A DNA stretch of 7,186 bases from Methanosarcinales archaeon (lineage in GTDB: Archaea; Halobacteriota; Methanosarcinia; Methanosarcinales; Methanogasteraceae): the NCBI GenBank assembly GCA_030666765.1, contig DAOUXE010000049.1:1-7186 (forward strand), in the 5' to 3' direction. The first letter of the stretch is position 1, and every line of letters begins with the position of its first letter. Positions 7,127-7,186 of the stretch are shown in pieces. Position numbers and translations under genes: made by a program. The notes under the pieces were generated by a model. It was not told where the DNA came from. It made no database searches and saw only the letters and a list, made by a program, of their open reading frames with translations.

Positions 7127-7186
7127 TATTGTTCGCCATCCATTAGATTTGTTGAATATATTGTGGATGGTCAGATGTATAAATAA

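Noticed and set aside
6830..7186. Plus-strand 118-codon frame running to the window edge
   Set aside because: Its first third is antisense to the gatE N-terminus and the rest is antisense to the gatE promoter and the transposase-like remnant. It has no recognisable domain or ribosome site.
1..7186. Search by eye for tRNA genes, CRISPR repeats and long direct repeats
   Set aside because: No cloverleaf-like segment, regularly spaced repeat or long duplicated stretch was found; small RNAs cannot be excluded by eye.

Overview
The window looks archaeal, most likely euryarchaeal and methanogen-like. The evidence is an archaeal-only Glu-tRNA(Gln) amidotransferase subunit E, an archaeal membrane-lipid geranylgeranyl reductase with its own small ferredoxin, an archaeal ATPase of the DUF234 type, and TATA boxes placed about 25-30 bases ahead of genes that appear to be nearly leaderless. 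Genus cannot be told from this sequence. Every gene I can support lies on the minus strand, so transcription runs from high to low coordinates.

In transcription order, 7186-6942 holds a short AT-rich remnant that resembles the N-terminus of an ISL3-type transposase, then the promoter of gatE. From 6938 to 3701 comes a tight three-gene unit: gatE, a 56-residue 2[4Fe-4S] ferredoxin, and geranylgeranyl reductase. The ferredoxin has no ATG, GTG or TTG start. It appears to begin at AUA, placed so that gatE and the ferredoxin overlap as ATAA. The ferredoxin and the reductase overlap as ATGA. The ferredoxin is the likely electron donor for saturating the isoprenoid chains of membrane lipids. GatE acts in making Gln-tRNA, so the unit mixes translation and lipid genes.

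A 97-base gap (3700-3604) carries a TATA box for the second unit. Its first gene encodes an AAA/STAND-type ATPase fused to a DUF234 nuclease-like domain and is visibly more AT-rich than its neighbours. Its stop codon overlaps by ATGA the start of a P2-like cation-transporting P-type ATPase. That pump gene runs off the low-coordinate edge within membrane helix 5 or just after it, so its last membrane helices are not in the window.

No tRNA, rRNA, CRISPR array or complete insertion sequence was seen. The most notable observation is the non-canonical start of the ferredoxin. Next is the compositionally foreign ATPase translationally coupled to an ion pump. I do not see convincing evidence for a wholly new multi-gene system.
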